A DNA stretch of 64,000 nucleotides from the NCBI GenBank assembly GCA_036504595.1, contig DASXUX010000108.1:1-64000 (forward strand), read 5' to 3'. Numbering within the stretch: position 1 is the first letter of the stretch; every line of letters starts with the position of its first letter. Made by a program: the position numbers and the translations under genes. The notes beneath the pieces are model-generated. The model saw only the letters and a program-made list of their open reading frames with translations, did not search any database and was not told the DNA's origin. Source of the DNA: DASXUX01 sp036504595 (lineage in GTDB: Bacteria; Planctomycetota; SZUA-567; H5-PLA8). This document shows, one piece after another, positions 56,860-64,000 of this stretch.

Positions 56860-59418
56860 GTGAAGTACATCCTCGCACCCTTACTTCTCGCGGGCGTTTG
56901 TCTCGCCGAAAATGATGTGAAGCCGCTTACGCTTGCGACTCGTCACGCGCTCATTCAAATCAATACGAAGGGCTTTATCATCTCTTTTAGCGCGCGCCAA
57001 TCCGGAAAGGAGTATTCCCCGGCCGGGCATCCATCGCCGCTGCTCAGCCTGCACGAAAGCGGCCAGCCAAATGAGAAGCTGTTGCCGCCAGTCGCTGCGA
57101 GTCTCCGCGATGGGAAGAACGAACTCGAACTGAAATACGAAAATGGCGCTGTCGCGATCATCAAAGCGGCCGAGAAAGAAAGCTACTTCCGCTTTCAACT
57201 GGTCTCACTCACGCCGCGCGGGGTGGCGCCGGCCTCCGTGCCGGCTGGCAACGTGGACAATGTCGTCTGGGGCCCTCTGCACACAACGGTCTCCAAGATC
57301 ATCGGCGATCTCATCGGCGTCGTGCGGGAGGACGACTGGGCCATCGGCATGCTCGGCCTCGACGACAACACGATCGCCGGCCCCGTCACCGATGGCGACT
57401 GCTACGGCATGGGCTACTACGTCCACTCGCCCGATCCGATGAAGTATCCATTACCAGCGAAGTACAAGGAAGGCCAGTGGTTCAACATCGGCGGCGACGG
57501 CGTCAGCGACACCGCGTTCTACTCGCACCCCGAAGAGTATTTCCAGCAAGTCTTCGGCAACGGCGCGAAACTGGAGCCCGACTTTGGCTCGACCATCGCC
57601 TACCACTCGCGCGACCGGCGCAAATCGTACACGCATTTCTTCTCGCTCCTGCCCGGCTTCAAAGGCTCCCGCCCGCGCCATCAAGTCAGCGATCCCGTTG
57701 ACGTGGATTTCATCGGGTCGGCCATCGCGCTCTACGCGTGTCCGGATGCAGAAGGACTGGCGACGATTGAGAAGATCATCTTGGGCGAGGGCCTGCCTCA
57801 CATCACGGACCGGGATGGAAAATGGGTCCGCGATCCCGCCTCGTTCAGGCCGACCGTCTATTGGAACGGTCCGGTTGACAAGGCCATCGAATACACGAAG
57901 GCGCTCGGGCTCAAGGATATCTCGCGCGACACGGGCGAGTTCTACGCCAACCGCGGCGGCAAATGGGCGGGCGCCGTGGGATTCTCAAACGGTCAGCGCA
58001 TGAGCTACAAGGAATTCGCGGATGAAGCCCACAAACATGGGCTGACGCACGGCGGACTCCACACGCTTTGCCTGTTCCTTCAGGGCGGCATCTCCAACGA
58101 TGTGACGCCAGTCCCCAGCGAACACCTCCAGACCGTCTGCCGGACGAAACTCGCCGGCGACATTTCGACTGCGGATACGACCATCATCGTGACCGATCTG
58201 TCCTTCCTGAACGAAGACGGAACCTGGCCCATGCGCGACGGACTCAATTACGCCCTCATCGGCACGGAGATGATCAAGTATCAGGGCATCAGCGAAACCG
58301 CGCCGTACACGCTCAAGAACGTGAAACGCGGCCACGCGTCGAAGGCCATCGCACACAAAGCAGGCGATGAACTCGCGAAACTGCAGCTCAATTGCTACCA
58401 CGGCTTCGTCCCCGACATGAAATTGATGCTCGACTGCGCCGAATACTACGCGGACCTGATGTACCGCAACGGGATGGACACGATCAACTTCGACGGTTTT
58501 GAAAGCACCGTCTACCAAAACCACGGCTACTACGGCACGCGCATCTTCTGCCGGCGGCTGTTCGAAACCTACGCCAAACTCACCGGCGGCAAATTCCCGC
58601 GCGTGACAGCATCCAACGTCTTCGCCGGCTCCTGGGAGTACCTGAACGTTTGCGACGTGGGCGGCGGCGACAACATGTTCAATGCCGTCAGTGGCCGGCG
58701 CGCCATCGAAGGCAAGGATATCGGCAACGGCTTCAGCGCCAGTTATTACCCCGCCACCTTCGGCATCCAGAACTGGCACAGCGATTGGTCGCTCTACGAC
58801 GCCGAGAACCTGGAGGCCAAGGCCGTCGGCTGGGATGCGACCTACGCCTTCAGCGTCAGCCAGGACGCAATCGACAAGAGCGGCGAAAGGGACGCGATCT
58901 TCACGGCGTTCCGCGCGTGGCAGAATGCCCGCGCCACAACCGTGTTCACCAAGGCGCAGAAACTGCGACTGCAAGATCCCGGCTACAAGTTCCACCTGGA
59001 ACAGACCGGAGCCAAGACCTGCGTCGTCTATCCGATCAAGGAAGTCCGCATCTCCGAAAACGCGGGCAACGAGATCAAACAGATCGCTCTGGCTAACCCG
59101 GAAGATTCGCAGCCGCTACAGTTCGCGCTGCAAGTGGACGGCGCGGCCAATGGCGCCATCATCACGCTGCCCGATTCCACCCAGATCAAGTGCGCGCAGA
59201 AGATCGAGCGCGGCCAGTTCATCATCTGCAAAGGTGACCGGGCGTATCTCGCCAACAACAATCGAAAGCAGATCGCGGATCTGCCGCTGGAGCGCCCCGC
59301 TCAATTGCCCAAAGGCGATACGAAACTCGGCGTGCAGTTGCAGGTGGACGGCGCCGCAAAAGTACGCGTCGGACTCACCGTTTGGATTTCTGGAAAAGGC
59401 GGAACTCTCGGGAGGTAG
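56860..59418 (+). CDS. Unrecognised secreted protein, probable glycoside hydrolase
   Basis: 852 residues; GTG start preceded by AAAGGAGAGACGTTTAC, signal peptide KYILAPLLLAGVCLAE. Residues about 30-290 are beta-rich, with one hairpin element giving VAPASVPA at 122-129. Residues about 295-700 look like an alpha/beta barrel: ALGLKDISRDTGEFYANRGG, FADEAHKHGLTHGGLHTLCL, YRNGMDTINFDGFESTVYQN (a strand-end Asp/Glu pair, GMDTINFDGFE) and VCDVGGGDNMFN. A C-terminal beta-domain follows. I cannot name the family; the D-G-F-E motif is a candidate catalytic site. Neighbours are the GH38-like and sialate esterase genes. Confidence 0.55.
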   Translation: MKYILAPLLLAGVCLAENDVKPLTLATRHALIQINTKGFIISFSARQSGKEYSPAGHPSPLLSLHESGQPNEKLLPPVAASLRDGKNELELKYENGAVAIIKAAEKESYFRFQLVSLTPRGVAPASVPAGNVDNVVWGPLHTTVSKIIGDLIGVVREDDWAIGMLGLDDNTIAGPVTDGDCYGMGYYVHSPDPMKYPLPAKYKEGQWFNIGGDGVSDTAFYSHPEEYFQQVFGNGAKLEPDFGSTIAYHSRDRRKSYTHFFSLLPGFKGSRPRHQVSDPVDVDFIGSAIALYACPDAEGLATIEKIILGEGLPHITDRDGKWVRDPASFRPTVYWNGPVDKAIEYTKALGLKDISRDTGEFYANRGGKWAGAVGFSNGQRMSYKEFADEAHKHGLTHGGLHTLCLFLQGGISNDVTPVPSEHLQTVCRTKLAGDISTADTTIIVTDLSFLNEDGTWPMRDGLNYALIGTEMIKYQGISETAPYTLKNVKRGHASKAIAHKAGDELAKLQLNCYHGFVPDMKLMLDCAEYYADLMYRNGMDTINFDGFESTVYQNHGYYGTRIFCRRLFETYAKLTGGKFPRVTASNVFAGSWEYLNVCDVGGGDNMFNAVSGRRAIEGKDIGNGFSASYYPATFGIQNWHSDWSLYDAENLEAKAVGWDATYAFSVSQDAIDKSGERDAIFTAFRAWQNARATTVFTKAQKLRLQDPGYKFHLEQTGAKTCVVYPIKEVRISENAGNEIKQIALANPEDSQPLQFALQVDGAANGAIITLPDSTQIKCAQKIERGQFIICKGDRAYLANNNRKQIADLPLERPAQLPKGDTKLGVQLQVDGAAKVRVGLTVWISGKGGTLGR
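57222..57245. repeat. GCCGGC hairpin element in the unrecognised 852-aa gene (sense)
   Basis: Same sequence and same reading frame as in the GH38-like gene: VAPASVPA, residues 122-129, near the N-terminus, between LTPRG and GNVDN. Confidence 0.9.
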
Positions 59419-59490
59419 TGAGCTTGCTGTTCTGCTGGTTCAAATAACAATTCTGTCATCAAAATACTGCATAAATTCCTGCGACATCGA

Positions 59491-59527
59491 GTTTCTACAG
59501 GTGTAATACACTTTTGTCAGTAGAAAC
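59491..59527. promoter_or_regulatory. Nested dyads upstream of the IclR gene (candidate operator)
   Basis: GTTTCTAC (59491-59498) pairs with GTAGAAAC (59520-59527), and inside lies the palindrome GTGTAATACAC (59501-59511). The position, about 70-100 bp before the regulator start, and the palindromic nature fit autoregulation by an IclR dimer. Confidence 0.5.
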
Positions 59528-59579
59528 CCATCGGGGTAGCGCCGGCCTCCGTGCCGGCCGAGTTTCAGTAGAAGCCCGT
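59517..59579. repeat. GCCGGC hairpin element flanked by a 13-bp direct repeat
   Basis: The element (59535-59558) is flanked by TCAGTAGAAACCC (59518-59530) and TCAGTAGAAGCCC (about 59567-59579), a near-identical direct repeat. In this orientation and frame it would read GSAGLRAGR. Upstream of the iclR start, just behind the dyads. Confidence 0.75.
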
Positions 59580-59594
59580 TCAAAGGAATCCCGC

Positions 59595-60395
59595 TTGAAA
59601 GTGTTGCAGGAGCTTGAGCCCAAGCTGGACTACAGCGTTCCCAGTCTGGAGCGCGGCATGGCCATCATGGAACTGCTCGCGCGCCATCCGGAAGGGCTCA
59701 GCCTTGTAGAAATCGCGCAGGGCCTGGAACTAACCAACAACAGCATCTTCCGGACTGGTCAGGCGCTGGTGCAAATGGGCTATTTGCGCCGCGACGCCGA
59801 AACCAAGCGCTTCACCCTCAGCCGCAAGCTTCTCGGTCTGGGTCTTTCAACCGTTCACGAATGCAACATCGTCGAGCGCGCCTACGACTCCCTCCGCCAG
59901 CTCCGCAACCAACTCAAGGAGGCCATCGCCCTCGGAACGCTCGTGCCGGAACGCGGCGTTGGCGTGATCCTGGCGGCGCTGGATCATGCCCATCTTTTCG
60001 GATACGTGTTGCGGATCGGAATGGAATTTGAACTGCACTGTTCGGCTCCGGGCAAAACGCTTCTGGCGCACCTGCCCGAACCGGAGCTCTCAGAAGTCCT
60101 TTCCAGGATGTCATTCAAGCGTCTGACCCCGCATTCGATCACGTCGCAAAGCGCTTTCCGCGCGGAACTCGAAAAAGCCCGGCAAGTCGGCTATGCGGCT
60201 GACGTGGAAGAGTACACGCTGGGCGCGATCTGCGTGGCGGCTCCGATTCTGGACGTGTTCGGTTCAGTTGTCGCCACCATCTGGACGATGGGGCCATCCG
60301 ACCGCATCACGCGAGAGCGCGTTCCCGAAGTCGGCGAACGAATCCGACAGTCTGCGACATTGATTTCAAAGAAACTAAGCGAGCCGATGATCTAG
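59595..60395 (+). CDS. IclR family transcriptional regulator
   Basis: 266 residues from TTG 59595 (AAAGGAATCCCGC upstream), which removes an unlikely repeat-encoded extension. N-terminal winged helix: VPSLERGMAIMELLARHPEG, SLVEIAQGLELTNNSIFRTG, then the IclR effector domain (LRQLRNQLKEAIALGTLVPE ... YTLGAICVAAPILDVFGSVV). Binds DNA as a dimer or tetramer and responds to a small carbon metabolite. It lies between the unrecognised glycosidase and the NPCBM/cytochrome gene; 22 bp separate it from the latter, so it may control this carbohydrate cluster. Confidence 0.85.
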   Translation: MKVLQELEPKLDYSVPSLERGMAIMELLARHPEGLSLVEIAQGLELTNNSIFRTGQALVQMGYLRRDAETKRFTLSRKLLGLGLSTVHECNIVERAYDSLRQLRNQLKEAIALGTLVPERGVGVILAALDHAHLFGYVLRIGMEFELHCSAPGKTLLAHLPEPELSEVLSRMSFKRLTPHSITSQSAFRAELEKARQVGYAADVEEYTLGAICVAAPILDVFGSVVATIWTMGPSDRITRERVPEVGERIRQSATLISKKLSEPMI

Positions 60396-60417
60396 GCCGA
60401 TGCACGCTGGAGGGACC

Positions 60418-63330
60418 ATGCAAAGAGCACTCTCTATCGCTTCCCTGGTACTTGCGATCACGGGGCTGGCCTTCGCCGCCGAGACCAAAACGATCTGGTT
60501 GGAAGACCTGGATGTGAAATACGCGACTTCCGGCTGGAACACCACCCAGCGCTGCAAATCCGTCGGGGGCAACCCGCTCAAGTTGCGGGGCAAGACGTAC
60601 GCCCATGGCATCGGCACACACGCGAACGGAATGTTCCGCATCGAACTCGACAAGCATGCCACGAAGTTCATCGCGACGGCCGGCATCGATGACGAAGCGG
60701 GCAACGGCGGCACCGTCGAATTCCGCGTGCTCTGCGACAACAAGATCGTCTGGTCCAGCGCCGTGCTCAAGGGCGGCGGCGAAATCAAGACCTGCGAAGT
60801 GCCCCTGGACGGAGTCAAGCTGCTTGACCTCGTCGTCGATACCACGCCCGACGGCTACGCCAACGATCACTCCGACTGGGTGGACGCGAAAATTGAATTC
60901 ACCGGCGCGCTGCCCGTCGCCAAGAAGTCCGCTAAGTCATTCAACCAGCGCTGGCCGAAGCCCGAGCAAGTCTTCAACGTCGCGAGTTTGCCCGATCCGG
61001 CTGACAAAGACGAAGCCGACGCCGTCCTGCGCCGGGTGGGTGTCTTGATCGATCACCTGAAGACGCTCAAAGGCTGCCCCGACCTCTTGGCGCACGAGAA
61101 AGCCTTGGCGGACCTGAAAGCCGCTGCCGAGAAAACAGCGGTCACCGAAGCGGAAGCGCGCGCCAAACTGCTCGACGACGCCTCCAAACTGCGCCGCAAA
61201 GTGGCATTCACAAACCCGCTGCTCGACTTCGACAAAATCCTGTTCATCAAGCGGCACTTCTGCCCCGATGCCGAGACCACCGGCAACCACATGTGCGACC
61301 AGATGTTTGGCTTCAACGCCATTCGCGGTGGCGGGCTGTTCGTCCTGGAGAAGCCCTTCTCCGACGCTGCGGTCTGCCGCAACGTGCTGGAGAATTCAGT
61401 CTGCGACACCGGCCGCTTCAAGGGTCAGAAGATCACCTCCGACGGCGGATTCCTGGCGCCCGAACTCAGTTTCGACGGCAAAGAAATTCTCTTCGCCTGG
61501 ACTGAAATCGCGGAGAAGGAAGGCGACCGCAAACGTTATCGCGAATGGACCGAGCACAACACGTACAAAGTTTTCCACGTCAACGTCGATGGCTCCAACC
61601 TGACGCAGTTGACCGACGGCCCCTGGAACGACTTCGATCCCTGCTACATGCCCAATGGCCGCGTCATGTTCATCTCCGAACGCCGCGGCGGTTACGGCCG
61701 CTGCCACGGGCGCCCAGTCCCCAGCTTCACGCTGCATTCGATGAACGCCGACGGCAGCGACATCGTGTGCTTGAGTCCCCACGAAACCAACGAGTGGCAG
61801 CCCAGCGTGAACAACGACGGCATGATCGCCTACACGCGTTGGGATTACGTGGATCGCGGCTTCAACCAGGCGCACCACCCCTGGGTCACAACGCCCGACG
61901 GCCGCGACCCGCGCGCGATCCATGGCAATTTCTCGCCTGAACAGGGCGGCCGCCCGCACTTTGAAATCACCATCCGCGCCGTGCCGAATTCGAACAAGTA
62001 CACCGCCACCGCCGCCTGCCACCACGGCCAGGCTTACGGCTCGATCATCCTGATTGACCCGACCGTCCCGGACGACAACAAGATGAGCCCCATCAAGCGG
62101 CTCACGCCCGATCAGTTGTTCCCTGAATCTGAGATTGGCACGCACGGAGATCCCGCCAACTACGCCGGCGCGTATCCGCTCAGCGAATACTTCTTCCTCT
62201 GCGTGTACGATCCCGACAGCCGCTCGAACGCCGGAACGCATAACAACTATGGCGTCTACCTGGTCGATGCCTTCGGCAACAAGGAGCTCCTCTACAGGGA
62301 TTCCGAGATTTCCTGTCTGGATCCGATTCCGCTGAAGGCCCGCCCCGTCCCGCCGATCATTCCGCATCAGCTTGCCATCGGCGCTCCGCCCCTGGGGGAG
62401 AAGGTGGCGCCGGCCTCCGTGCCGGCCGTCTCGGAGAAGACTTCGGACTCCACCGTTCAAGCGCATGAAACCAAACCCGGTCCTTCAGAGGGAAAGCCCT
62501 CCGAAATGGGCCTGGTTGGGTTGATCAACGTCTATGACAGCGTCTACCCGATGCCGGCCGACACGAAGATCACGCATCTGCGAATCATGCAACTGCTGCC
62601 CAAGACCACGCCCATCGCGAATAACCCGCGCATCGGCTTCGGCGATCAGAAGAGCGCGCGCATGGTCCTGGGCACCGTGCCCGTCGAAGATGACGGCAGC
62701 GCCTATTTCAAGATGCCCGTCAACAAACCCGTTTATTTCCAGGCTCTCGACGCCGATGGCGTGGCCGTGCAGTCGATGCGAAGCGCCACCTACGTTCATC
62801 CTGGCGAGAAACTGATGTGCCGTGGCTGCCATGAGCCGCGCAATGTCACGGCCGCGGCCATCGCCAAGGCGCCGGCAAAAGCACTGCGGCGAGCGCCGTC
62901 GGAGATCAAGCCCGACGTGGAAGGCTCGCGGCCGTTCAGCTTCCCACTCCTGGTTCAGCCCGTCCTCGACAAGAACTGCGTCGGTTGCCACGAAAAGAGC
63001 CGCGCCGAAGGCAAGAAGTCGCCGGACCTGGGCAAAGGCACCGCCAAGAACAACAATTGGTTTACGTCGTACACCTCGCTGCGGCCGTACACGTTCTTCT
63101 GGGACAACGCGGTCTTCGACGGAGCGTCTACCACCACGCCCGGCCACTTCGGCGCGCGCGCGTCCAAGCTGTACCAGATGCTCGTCAAAGGCCACAACGA
63201 TCTGAAGCTCTCCAAGGAAGACATGCACCGCCTGACCCTGTGGATGGACTGCAACAGCGACTTCTTCGGCTCCTACGAAAACCTGCCCGAGCAACTCGCC
63301 GGAAAGACCGTCTGGCCCCGCATGGAATAG
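60418..63330 (+). CDS. Secreted NPCBM / hydrazine-synthase-like propeller / c-type cytochrome protein
   Basis: 970 residues from ATG 60418 (GGAGGGACC upstream), signal peptide about 1-22. Residues about 25-170 are an NPCBM carbohydrate-binding module (SGWNTTQRCKSVGGNPLKL, YAHGIGTHANGMFRIELD). After a helical linker, residues about 260-790 carry DGSNLTQLTDGPWNDFDPCY and the Dx2LxHETNEWQPS motif seen in the HZS-alpha middle domain and TolB-like propellers. C-terminal haem motifs CRGCH (about 801-805) and CVGCH (about 854-858) predict two c-type haems. A hairpin element gives VAPASVPA at 663-670. Likely periplasmic electron transfer or binding; not enough evidence for hydrazine chemistry. Confidence 0.75.
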   Translation: MQRALSIASLVLAITGLAFAAETKTIWLEDLDVKYATSGWNTTQRCKSVGGNPLKLRGKTYAHGIGTHANGMFRIELDKHATKFIATAGIDDEAGNGGTVEFRVLCDNKIVWSSAVLKGGGEIKTCEVPLDGVKLLDLVVDTTPDGYANDHSDWVDAKIEFTGALPVAKKSAKSFNQRWPKPEQVFNVASLPDPADKDEADAVLRRVGVLIDHLKTLKGCPDLLAHEKALADLKAAAEKTAVTEAEARAKLLDDASKLRRKVAFTNPLLDFDKILFIKRHFCPDAETTGNHMCDQMFGFNAIRGGGLFVLEKPFSDAAVCRNVLENSVCDTGRFKGQKITSDGGFLAPELSFDGKEILFAWTEIAEKEGDRKRYREWTEHNTYKVFHVNVDGSNLTQLTDGPWNDFDPCYMPNGRVMFISERRGGYGRCHGRPVPSFTLHSMNADGSDIVCLSPHETNEWQPSVNNDGMIAYTRWDYVDRGFNQAHHPWVTTPDGRDPRAIHGNFSPEQGGRPHFEITIRAVPNSNKYTATAACHHGQAYGSIILIDPTVPDDNKMSPIKRLTPDQLFPESEIGTHGDPANYAGAYPLSEYFFLCVYDPDSRSNAGTHNNYGVYLVDAFGNKELLYRDSEISCLDPIPLKARPVPPIIPHQLAIGAPPLGEKVAPASVPAVSEKTSDSTVQAHETKPGPSEGKPSEMGLVGLINVYDSVYPMPADTKITHLRIMQLLPKTTPIANNPRIGFGDQKSARMVLGTVPVEDDGSAYFKMPVNKPVYFQALDADGVAVQSMRSATYVHPGEKLMCRGCHEPRNVTAAAIAKAPAKALRRAPSEIKPDVEGSRPFSFPLLVQPVLDKNCVGCHEKSRAEGKKSPDLGKGTAKNNNWFTSYTSLRPYTFFWDNAVFDGASTTTPGHFGARASKLYQMLVKGHNDLKLSKEDMHRLTLWMDCNSDFFGSYENLPEQLAGKTVWPRME
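62403..62426. repeat. GCCGGC hairpin element in the NPCBM/cytochrome gene (sense)
   Basis: Third coding copy with frame VAPASVPA (residues 663-670), followed by a Ser/Thr/Glu-rich loop. Exact core GCCGGC-CTCCGT-GCCGGC. Confidence 0.9.
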
Positions 63331-63332
63331 CG

Positions 63333-63455
63333 TATCAGAACCGCGACCGTAAGGGAGCGGCCCCTCCGGTTCCCCTCTCCCCCGCGAGGGAGAGGGGTTA
63401 GGGGTGAGGGGGCCACGTGTGCCACTGCTGGCTTATCGAGCAGTGACCGTAACGG
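63333..63455. repeat. Cluster of dispersed palindromic repeats
   Basis: 63333-63362 matches the repeat at 46313-46342. 63372-63381 (CCCCTCTCCC) pairs perfectly with 63388-63397, a 10-bp stem that could terminate transcription. 63423-63429 (CACTGCT) pairs with 63439-63445 (AGCAGTG). All follow one another within 120 bp. Confidence 0.75.
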
Positions 63456-63536
63456 CCGATTTTGAACCGCAAAGGCGCAAAGGTGCCAAGAACGAACACG
63501 GCTATACGGTCCAGGAACGGAAAACGTCAGCCTTTC

Positions 63537-63571
63537 CCCTGAACCTCAAACCCCGAACCCTGAACCCTATC
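63537..63571. repeat. Heptamer tandem repeat (CCCTGAA)n, second locus
   Basis: Five phased units (CCCTGAA, CCTCAAA, CCCCGAA, CCCTGAA, CCCTATC), about 55 bp before the beta-lactamase-like gene; the same unit family as at 34081-34122. Confidence 0.85.
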
Positions 63572-63625
63572 GTTCTTTGGTGTATTCCTTTCAAGATGCC
63601 CAGATTAAACCACGGAGACCCACCG

Positions 63626-64000
63626 ATGCCCCTCAGGCATTCCTCTGTCCTTCGTCTTGTACTCATTCTGCTCCTCGGCCACGCGTCCCTGCTGGCCAGC
63701 CAATCCTTCCCGCGCAGCGACCCCGAAGCTCAAGGCGTCGCCTCGACCGGCGTGCTGGATTTCGTCAACAAGGTCGAATCGAAGAAGATGAATCTGCACA
63801 GCGTCATGCTGGTGCGCCACGGCCACGTCGTCGCAGAAGGCTGGTGGGCGCCGTACGCGCATGACTTGCGCCACACGCTGTACTCGCTTAGCAAGAGTTT
63901 CACATCCACCGCCGTCGGCATCGCCGCGGACGAAGGCAAGTTGAGCCTTGACGACAAAGTGATCTCCTTCTTCCCGCAAGACGTGCCGGCCACCGTCAGC
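63626..64000 (+). CDS. Class-C beta-lactamase-like serine hydrolase, N-terminal 125 residues (runs off window)
   Basis: The gene starts at ATG 63626 (GGAGACCCACCG upstream) and continues past base 64000. Signal peptide: PLRHSSVLRLVLILLLGHAS, cleaved near LLA. The mature start includes FPRSDPEAQGVASTGVLDFV and the active-site block YSLSKSFTSTAVG, with S-x-x-K (SLSK), typical of beta-lactamase-related esterases/peptidases (PF00144). Exported; likely an esterase or D-aminopeptidase. True beta-lactamase activity is not implied. Confidence 0.75.
   Translation, partial: MPLRHSSVLRLVLILLLGHASLLASQSFPRSDPEAQGVASTGVLDFVNKVESKKMNLHSVMLVRHGHVVAEGWWAPYAHDLRHTLYSLSKSFTSTAVGIAADEGKLSLDDKVISFFPQDVPATVS

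Larger units (their letters stand above)
63331..63625. other. Intergenic region with four dispersed repeat families
   Basis: No gene. Repeats: AACCGCGACCGTAAGGGAGC directly behind the stop (63333-63362), a GGGAGAGGGG hairpin (63372-63397), a 7-bp-stem hairpin with flanks ACGTGTGCCACTGCTGG (63411-63455), a 9-bp-type tract (63463-63495) and a heptamer tract (63537-63571). Confidence 0.6.

Noticed and set aside
60418..63330. Hydrazine synthase alpha (anammox)
   Set aside because: Only part of the fold and CxxCH motifs are shared; NPCBM and linker differ and no anammox genes surround it.
63626..64000. Antibiotic-resistance beta-lactamase
   Set aside because: S-x-x-K hydrolases of this family are mostly esterases or peptidases; the visible part gives no evidence of lactam activity.

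Overview
The window looks like chromosomal DNA of a diderm bacterium from the PVC / Planctomycetota-like part of the tree. This placement is inferred from gene content, not from a marker gene. Supporting signs are an LptD-type outer-membrane gene, many secreted PQQ-propeller, NHL and PKD proteins, an NPCBM protein with hydrazine-synthase-like propeller sequence and c-type haem motifs, two uroporphyrinogen-decarboxylase-like proteins, a DUF5681-like protein, and a terminal Ca-binding 'DxDxDGLPxW' motif. The DNA is GC-rich, so long antisense shadow ORFs are common. No IS element, prophage or CRISPR array was seen.

Layout. 0-1 kb: start of a secreted glycosidase-like gene, a DUF5681-like gene and tRNA-Ser(CGA). 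1.5-6.3 kb: a K+-pump operon (small ORF, kdpF, kdpA, kdpB, kdpC) with no kdpDE in the window. 6.5-7.8 kb: bacilliredoxin and a DTW-domain tRNA-modification enzyme. 7.8-17.6 kb: two large secreted GH71-like proteins (one fused to an FGE-like domain), a mutarotase-like protein, a DUF4870 membrane protein, a PQQ propeller and a UroD-like protein. 17.6-21.7 kb: a 1137-aa TIR-WD40-GTPase-zinc ribbon-DUF4365 protein, the best candidate for an undescribed conflict/defence system, followed by an array of short repeats. 21.7-28.4 kb: a VWA-like/PKD membrane protein and two MFS transporters, one with about 240 extra residues in a periplasmic loop. 28.5-35.7 kb: hisC-hisB and a complete glycine cleavage set gcvT-gcvH-gcvPA-gcvPB, with a PIN toxin-antitoxin pair embedded between gcvPA and gcvPB.

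35.9-48.2 kb: a P/A/K-rich protein, a secreted esterase, an M15 peptidase, a second UroD-like protein, a giant NHL/PKD protein, a second PQQ propeller, a perfect parS-like palindrome (46.43 kb), an orphan gene and a matrixin-like metalloprotease. 48.8-64 kb: LptD-like protein, then a co-oriented glycan and carbohydrate-ester run (sialate O-acetylesterase, GH38-like protein, an unrecognised 852-aa secreted protein, an IclR regulator, the NPCBM/cytochrome protein and the start of a class-C beta-lactamase-like hydrolase).

The strongest non-gene signal is repeat content. At least thirteen tandem tracts with a strict 7-bp period but different unit sequences sit mostly just behind stop codons. A GCCGGC-CTCCGT-GCCGGC hairpin element occurs about eight times and is translated in the same frame (VAPASVPA) inside three secreted proteins. 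A third family, around CACAYGTGCA, forms arrays at 21.2-21.7 kb and 46.3 kb. CDS coordinates include the stop codon unless partial.
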